Shown here one piece after another: positions 5,020-10,096 of a DNA stretch of 10,096 bases. The position numbers and the translations under genes were made by a program. The notes below the pieces were generated by a model that was given only the letters and a program-made list of their open reading frames with translations, made no database searches and was not told the DNA's origin. Every line of letters begins with the position of its first letter. Within the stretch, counting starts at the first letter, position 1. The stretch comes from an uncultured Opitutaceae bacterium (GTDB lineage Bacteria > Verrucomicrobiota > Verrucomicrobiia > Opitutales > Opitutaceae), in assembly GCA_937128785.1 (NCBI GenBank), contig CAKZMS010000294.1, positions 1 to 10,096 of the forward strand, written 5' to 3'.

Positions 5020-7821
5020 TTAGAGCTTCCAACGCACGCCGATGTTGGCGCTGTAGTCGTAGATCTCGATCTGGCCGAGGCGGTCACCCTGGCCGTTGTC
5101 GCTGGGCAGGAACACGCGGAAGGGCTCGTTGGTGATGTTGATCCACTCGGCGAAGAGTTCCCAGTTCTCGTTCATCTCGTAGCGCACCACGAGGTCGAGC
5201 TGCTGGAAGTCATCGATGTAGAAGTCCTCGGCAAACTCCCCACCGATCGGCTCGTCTTCCCGCAGACGGGCGTCGCGGTAGTTGAAGGCGAGGCGGGCGA
5301 AGAACGGACCGCGGTCGTAAGTGAGCGCCAGGTTGGCGGTGAGGTCGGACTGACCGATGAAAGGCACCTGTTCGTTCGGGCGCGTCGGGTAAGTCGCGTC
5401 GGCATCGAGGAACGTGCCGTTGGCCATGAATCCGAGTCCCGAAAGGGCACCCGGCAGTGAGCTGAACTGCTGTTGGTAGGCGAGTTCGAAGCCGAGGATG
5501 TCACCCTCGCTGCCATTGGCGAACGTCGTCACTTCGTAGTCCGGGTAGCGGGGGTCTTCATCGGTCTCAAACTCGTAGGAGAAGTTCTCGATCTCTTTGT
5601 AGAACACGGAGGCGGAGAGCAGGCCGAGGGACGGCAGGTAGTATTCCACTGAAGCGTCCCAGTTGGTGCCTTCGAGCGTCTCGAGGAACGGGTTGCCGAT
5701 CGTGATTTCCTCGTCCTCGTCGTTGATCAGACGACGGAAAGCGATGTCGCTGAAGTTCGGTCGGGCGAGCGAGTTGGAGTAGGAAGCACGGAAGACCAAC
5801 TGGTCCGACATGTCGTAGCGGAAGTAGACGCCGGGCAGGAAGTTGTCGTAGGTGCGGCTCTCGGAGATGTCTTGAGCGCCGGCCGGATCACCATCCTCAT
5901 CGAAGATGACCTCGCGGCCCGTGGTGCTGAAGTCGGTGTGCTCGTAGCGCACGCCGCCAATCACGTTGAGGCGGTCGAAGGTGCCGGAGGCCATGAAGTA
6001 GAGGGCGGTCACGTCCTCGTTCACGGTCCAGTCATCAAACTCACTGTCCTCAAAGTTGCGCTCGATATCGAAGGTGTCGCGGTCCTCGTAATAGGCGCGG
6101 CGAATCACGGCAGGATCGATGCGCGGCGTGGCGATATACGGGAAGTCCGGGTTCGCGCCGAGCGTGGCGTCGGCGAGGTTCTGAATGTAATCGGGACCAT
6201 CACCGAGTTCGAAGATTTCGGCTTCGGAGGTCTTTTCCTTGGCGCGGTAGAGGCCACCAAACTTGAGGTAGGCCGGGTTCTCGGTATCGAGGTCGCGGCG
6301 AATGTCGAAGCTCAGGTCGAAGGATTCCTCCGTGCCGATTTCGTTGGCGAGTTCCATCTCATCAAACTCGTAGCTGGCGGCATCGAGGATGCTCGGGCCG
6401 GCGGTCTGGGAAATCTGCACGTCGTAGGCTCCGTTGGTCACGTAGCTGAAGGTCTTGGAGATTTCGTCGGAGGGCTCGTAGGCCGCCTGCAGCTCTTCGG
6501 GACGGGTCTCCTCACCTTCGGTGTAACCGATCTGGCCGGTGAACTCCCAGAGGTCCATGCGTTGCTCAAAGCCGGCAACCAGCGAAATGACCTCCTGATC
6601 CTTTTCCCGCATGCGCAGCTCCTGGGCGAAGATGGTTTCGTATTCACCGTCGTCTTCTTCGGTGACGATCGTCGCGCTGTTGGCGGTCAAAGCAGTGATC
6701 TCACCGTCGGCGAAGGCGATCGGATTGCGGTGGCGATCCTCTGTGTCGGTGAAGCGGTTGTAGCCGGCGTGCAGGTAGAAGTATTGCTCGTCGGTGGGCT
6801 TGGCCTCGAGAGCGAGGTTCACGCCATAACGTTCGCGCTCGACGACGTAGTCGCGGGGCTGAATTTCCTCGATGAAGTAGTATTCGCTGCCGTCGGGTCC
6901 TTCTTCCAAAGACCAGTCACCACCGGTCTCGATGTTGTGGGAGCCGAATTCGCGCACCTGCCAGGTCGGAGCGACGAGAAAACCAAACTGGTTCTGATCT
7001 CCAAAGCGGGTGGAGAACATGCCGTTGACCTTGGGCGTCCACTCTCCGGAAAGGGCCGAGTATTGACCCTGCATGCGCAGGTTCGCGTCCACGCCCTCAC
7101 TGTCGAATGGGCTCTTGGTCTTGATGTTGACCTTACCGCCGAGACCTTCGGCATCCATGTCGGGGGTCGGCACCTTGATGACCTCGATGGAGGAAAGGGC
7201 GTCGGTCGGCACGACGTCGAGCGCGGTGGCCCGGTCGCCCAAATCAGCGCCGGCAAAACTGCCGCCGTTCACCTGCACCGAAGTGTAGTTGAAGTTGAGG
7301 CCGCGCAGCACGATGTAGCGGCCCTCACCTTGGTCGCGGTAAAGCGACACGCCAGGAATGCGTTGCAGCGCTTCCGCAGCATTCTGGTCGGCGAACGAAC
7401 CAATCTCGTCGGAAGCCACGATGTTCGTCAGCGAAGCGGCGGCGCGTTGTTGGTTGATCGCGCGGGCCGTGCCCACCATGGCGCCTTCGATTACGAAGGC
7501 ATCCATCTCGATGGTGTCGGCACCAAACTCGGCGTCGAGGCGGGTCGATCCGGATACGACGACGGGCAGGCTGATGTTGTCGTAGCCGACGTAACTGAAG
7601 ACCACGGTTTGAGCTCCTTCGGCCACCGCCGGCAGCGTATAGCGACCCGTGGAGGACGTGTAAGCCTCGTGGGAGGATCCGGCGAGGGAGACGCGGACAC
7701 CACCGAGGGCAAGTTGGGTCGTGCCATCAATGACGCGTCCCGTAATGAGTCCGGAGGACTGGGACCAAGCCGATGAAGCAGCGAGGGCCAGGATTAGAAA
7801 TAACGAGCAGATTCGATTCAT
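5020..7821 (-). CDS. TonB-dependent outer-membrane receptor, probably for phytate or inositol phosphates
   Basis: Outer-membrane receptor of 933 residues that imports a ligand using TonB energy. Signal peptide 1-20 (MNRICSLFLILALAASSAWS). A carboxypeptidase regulatory-like beta-sandwich covers about 24-105 (GLITGRVIDGTTQLALGGVR, with SYVGY at 76-80). A possible TonB box EMDAFVIEG is at 105-113. The plug spans about 125-240 (ALQRIPGVSLYRDQGEGRYI, VLRGLNFNY, then PDMDAEGLGGKVNIKTKSP). The beta barrel fills the rest and ends in GVRWKL with a terminal hydrophobic residue. The plug resembles the TonB-Xanth-Caul receptor class. The start ATG 7821 fits the signal peptide; there is no Shine-Dalgarno sequence, but a short hairpin (AGGGA 7827-7831 with TCCCT 7839-7843) lies just upstream. 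The ligand is inferred only from the downstream phytase gene; a sugar or siderophore remains possible. The gene is complete and unbroken. Confidence 0.93.
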   Translation of the reverse strand: MNRICSLFLILALAASSAWSQSSGLITGRVIDGTTQLALGGVRVSLAGSSHEAYTSSTGRYTLPAVAEGAQTVVFSYVGYDNISLPVVVSGSTRLDAEFGADTIEMDAFVIEGAMVGTARAINQQRAAASLTNIVASDEIGSFADQNAAEALQRIPGVSLYRDQGEGRYIVLRGLNFNYTSVQVNGGSFAGADLGDRATALDVVPTDALSSIEVIKVPTPDMDAEGLGGKVNIKTKSPFDSEGVDANLRMQGQYSALSGEWTPKVNGMFSTRFGDQNQFGFLVAPTWQVREFGSHNIETGGDWSLEEGPDGSEYYFIEEIQPRDYVVERERYGVNLALEAKPTDEQYFYLHAGYNRFTDTEDRHRNPIAFADGEITALTANSATIVTEEDDGEYETIFAQELRMREKDQEVISLVAGFEQRMDLWEFTGQIGYTEGEETRPEELQAAYEPSDEISKTFSYVTNGAYDVQISQTAGPSILDAASYEFDEMELANEIGTEESFDLSFDIRRDLDTENPAYLKFGGLYRAKEKTSEAEIFELGDGPDYIQNLADATLGANPDFPYIATPRIDPAVIRRAYYEDRDTFDIERNFEDSEFDDWTVNEDVTALYFMASGTFDRLNVIGGVRYEHTDFSTTGREVIFDEDGDPAGAQDISESRTYDNFLPGVYFRYDMSDQLVFRASYSNSLARPNFSDIAFRRLINDEDEEITIGNPFLETLEGTNWDASVEYYLPSLGLLSASVFYKEIENFSYEFETDEDPRYPDYEVTTFANGSEGDILGFELAYQQQFSSLPGALSGLGFMANGTFLDADATYPTRPNEQVPFIGQSDLTANLALTYDRGPFFARLAFNYRDARLREDEPIGGEFAEDFYIDDFQQLDLVVRYEMNENWELFAEWINITNEPFRVFLPSDNGQGDRLGQIEIYDYSANIGVRWKL

Positions 7822-7978
7822 GGTTCAGGGATGTTAGGTCCCTTCCGATTTCTGGTCTTGTCACGTAACGTCAACGCCCTGCCCTCCCCGTCGCGGAATC
7901 TTCACCACGCTGCCATTCCGCCGTGACCTATGTGACATCCGCGCAACGGAGATTGCTTCCTGAGAAGGACTTGGCTGT

Positions 7979-8716
7979 ATGGCCTCCATGCCACTGACCA
8001 AGGCCGAGATTTCCCAACTCCGGAGCCTGCGCCTGAAAAAGAATCGGGAGGCGGCGGGGCGCTATGTGGTCGAGGGTCCCAAGGTCATCGCGGAGTTGCT
8101 GGCCGCGGGTCACCCATTTGAAGCGGTCTACGCGACCATGGACTGGACGGCTCCGGATGGGGTGATGCCAACCGTGATCACGGCGATCGAAATGAATCGG
8201 ATCAGTCACTTCCCCTCCCCTTCGGAAGTCCTGGCCGTCGGGGCAATCGAGCGATCGGAGCTCGCATCGGACGAGGTGTCATCCGGTTTCACGCTGGCGC
8301 TGGATGGCATTCAAGACCCGGGCAACGTTGGCACCCTCTTGCGCATCGCCGACTGGTTCGGGTTCGACCGCGTGCTACTGTCGCCTGATTGCGCGGACCT
8401 GTTTTCCCAAAAGGTGATCAACGCCAGCATGGGCTCCTTTGCGCGCGTGCGGTGCATCACCACAGACCTCGATGATGCCCTGGCCGGTGCCACCGTTCCG
8501 GTGCTGGGCTGCGATCTCGACGGCACGCCGATCGATCAAATTGAAACCCCGGCCGCCGCCGTCGTGGTGATCGGCAGCGAGGGTCGCGGTCTGTCACTTG
8601 CCGTGACGGAGTGCGTGACCGACCGGGTCACCATTCCCCGCATCGGTCAGGCCGAGTCACTCAACGCCGCCGTCGCCGCCGGGATCGTGTGCGCGCAGCT
8701 TCGCCGCCGAACCTAA
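7979..8716 (+). CDS. TrmH/SpoU-family RNA 2'-O-methyltransferase
   Basis: Cytoplasmic SAM-dependent enzyme of 245 residues that 2'-O-methylates a ribose in rRNA or tRNA. The N-terminal part (about 8-90, with LRLKKNREAAGRYVVEGPKV at 17-36) is the L30e-like RNA-binding domain of the MRM3/TsnR type. The SPOUT knot follows with three motifs: LDGIQDPGNVGTLLRIADWF (108-127; Asn116 and Arg122), VVVIGSEGRGLS (195-206) and VTIPRIGQAESLNAAVAAGI (217-236; Ser227, Asn229). ATG 7979 is preceded by AAGGA (7965-7969) at nine bases, better placed than for Met4. It is divergent from the receptor gene and converges on the membrane protein gene with a 12-base gap and no visible terminator. The exact target nucleotide cannot be told from sequence alone. 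Confidence 0.93.
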   Translation: MASMPLTKAEISQLRSLRLKKNREAAGRYVVEGPKVIAELLAAGHPFEAVYATMDWTAPDGVMPTVITAIEMNRISHFPSPSEVLAVGAIERSELASDEVSSGFTLALDGIQDPGNVGTLLRIADWFGFDRVLLSPDCADLFSQKVINASMGSFARVRCITTDLDDALAGATVPVLGCDLDGTPIDQIETPAAAVVVIGSEGRGLSLAVTECVTDRVTIPRIGQAESLNAAVAAGIVCAQLRRRT

Positions 8717-8728
8717 GTGCGGACGCCT

Positions 8729-10096
8729 TCACTGACCGGATCGCACCGCCACGGTCGGCGCACTGCCATCAGCATGGGAGAACTCGATCAGTGACCAGTC
8801 CGCCGGGTCGGCGACAACGTCGATCGTCACCCAAGCCAGACCTTGCCATTGCAACGGCCAGGCCGTGATGGGCGCTCCCTGCGGTTGACCCGCGCGATCC
8901 ACCGTTTGCACGGCCACTGCTCCATGGGCTCCACTCATCCACGGGGATACCACCGTGCCGTCGGCATCCAAATACCGGTATCCGTCGATCGCTGATTCTC
9001 CCCCCAACAGACATACTTGGACTTTCGTAGAGTCCGGCGCACTCCAGGCTGTGCCAAAGGGTGCGATAGCCCGGCCGCGCCGCACCATGAAGCCAAACTG
9101 GTTCGCCATAAAGGCCGGCTGATATTCTGCCATGATGTGATCATACAGCGGACCCGACACCGGCATACCCTGAGCCGCCGTGATTTGCAGGAGTTGCCAA
9201 TCGACAATGATCACCGGGTTGGAGGCGGCTTCGAGACTGGCGACAATTTCCCCCTGATCGGCCTCGTCGAGCAACCGATACCACAGGGTCGTGTTGCGGC
9301 GCGTCGGAGTCGGCACGTCGCTCCAAAGGTTGAAGCTGAACATTCCCGGAAGGGAGAACAGCACGTCGCCGTGAAGGATGCTGTTGATGGTCAGCGTGCG
9401 AATCGCAGCGGTTTGCGGGACCGGAAGTCGTAGGGCCCCTGCGCCCGGCAAATCAACCGGCGTCAAAGCATGGTGCTCACGGCGATGATCCCACGTCATA
9501 AATCCCAACTTTGCCGCCACCAACAGTCCCAACCCCGCGCCCCCCACGCGAGCTGCGCGTGATCCGACCACCGCAAACGAGGCCAACCCCCGCAGGGTTT
9601 CCGGTCCCGTCAATGCCACCAAACTGAGCCACAGAAAACTTCCCCAACACACCTGGATACCTCCCACCGGATAGGCATGCAGCATTTGCCACAACAGCAC
9701 CATGCCCACCAATGGACGCCCGAGCCTTTGACGGTCGCTCACCCTGCCGTCGTATTCCAACACCGGTATCCAGACCCAGATCCACGGAGCGATATAACTG
9801 AACATCGTGCCGAAAACCCGCCAGCTGTCCAAACCGGCCACAATCAACGCCGTCCCGGCCAGCAACCCGCACCTCACGATTACCAGCAACTGATTGGCGC
9901 GATCGATTTGGCCAACCCGCCGCCACTTCAAGAAGACCACCAGCACCGCCACGGCCACCAGCGCGTTGACCACCGTTCCGGGCCGCCAGTCCACCGCAAA
10001 ACTATAACTGTCGGCATGGCGAAGCGGGCCCCAGCAGACGCCCTCCATCAGCGCCGCGACGGACGTCCCCCGCCCCATGATGATGCCCCCCACCAC
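8729..10096 (-). CDS. Multi-span membrane protein, possibly GT-C glycosyltransferase-like (N-terminus cut off)
   Basis: The reading frame is open to the right edge, so the 455 residues seen are probably a C-terminal part; the GTG at the edge is not evidence of a start. Hydrophobic segments lie at about 42-57, 69-89, 95-113, 129-164 (probably two) and 183-200. A soluble C-terminal half of about 250 residues follows. Within it, SNPVIIVDWQLLQ (292-304) and YQPAFMANQFGFMVRRG (325-341) resemble the end of the periplasmic part of GT-C (ArnT/PMT-like) glycosyltransferases, which move sugars from lipid carriers. The last 105 residues look beta-rich and may be an extra sandwich domain (AWVTIDVVADPADWSLIEFS at 421-440). 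The catalytic Asp motif of GT-C enzymes would lie outside the window, so the function is unproven. The membrane nature is certain. Confidence 0.7.
   Translation of the reverse strand: MVGGIIMGRGTSVAALMEGVCWGPLRHADSYSFAVDWRPGTVVNALVAVAVLVVFLKWRRVGQIDRANQLLVIVRCGLLAGTALIVAGLDSWRVFGTMFSYIAPWIWVWIPVLEYDGRVSDRQRLGRPLVGMVLLWQMLHAYPVGGIQVCWGSFLWLSLVALTGPETLRGLASFAVVGSRAARVGGAGLGLLVAAKLGFMTWDHRREHHALTPVDLPGAGALRLPVPQTAAIRTLTINSILHGDVLFSLPGMFSFNLWSDVPTPTRRNTTLWYRLLDEADQGEIVASLEAASNPVIIVDWQLLQITAAQGMPVSGPLYDHIMAEYQPAFMANQFGFMVRRGRAIAPFGTAWSAPDSTKVQVCLLGGESAIDGYRYLDADGTVVSPWMSGAHGAVAVQTVDRAGQPQGAPITAWPLQWQGLAWVTIDVVADPADWSLIEFSHADGSAPTVAVRSGQ

Noticed and set aside
5872..7776. 634-residue open frame on the plus strand opposite the TonB receptor gene
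   Set aside because: It is an antisense shadow of a well-supported receptor gene in GC-rich DNA. Its translation is rich in Val, Gly, Ala and His with no domain motif, signal peptide or ribosome site.
7869..7874. TTGACG on the minus strand as a -35 box for the TonB receptor gene
   Set aside because: No acceptable -10 hexamer lies 16-18 bases downstream, so the promoter of this gene is not identified.

Overview
The window looks like ordinary chromosomal DNA of a GC-rich Gram-negative bacterium. The organism is most likely a member of the Verrucomicrobiota, probably Opitutaceae-like. This is inferred from the style of the TonB-dependent receptor (N-terminal carboxypeptidase-regulatory domain and long plug), the weak or absent Shine-Dalgarno sequences, and the dispersed-looking palindromic and short-unit repeats between genes. 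No marker gene settles the taxonomy. I see no tRNA, rRNA, CRISPR array, transposase or phage gene.

Left part (1-1893). An ABC exporter-type permease (cut by the left edge) and its ATPase lie on the minus strand with a 1-base stop/start overlap, so they form a translationally coupled pair. The permease carries a His/Asp/Glu-rich stretch in its extracytoplasmic region, which suggests a transition metal, most likely zinc. A possible -10 box and an inverted repeat lie upstream of the ATPase. Divergently, a small predicted lipoprotein with repeated Asp-Pro-Leu motifs is encoded.

Middle (1894-3866). A sugar phosphate isomerase/epimerase-like TIM barrel (minus strand) and a secreted DUF3299 protein (plus strand) are divergent. 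DUF3299 proteins accompany this type of ABC pair in zinc-responsive operons of gammaproteobacteria, so the two parts may form one metal-uptake locus with the isomerase and the lipoprotein lying between them. The three gaps in this stretch hold two large compound palindromes, both between convergent genes, and one repeat built of a GACAyGAATAA-like unit.

Right-centre (3867-7821). A TonB-dependent outer-membrane receptor is followed by a secreted beta-propeller phytase on the minus strand, with a strong terminator-like hairpin between them. The simple reading is uptake or surface handling of phytate or its inositol phosphate products, with release of phosphate.

Right part (7822-10096). A TrmH/SpoU-type RNA 2'-O-methyltransferase (plus strand) converges with a gap of 12 bases on a multi-membrane-span protein (minus strand, cut by the right edge). 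That protein resembles the C-terminal half of a GT-C-type glycosyltransferase, but this is not certain.

The most interesting signals are the split putative zinc system with a His-rich permease, the receptor-terminator-phytase unit, and the family-like intergenic repeats. I found no convincing wholly new system.
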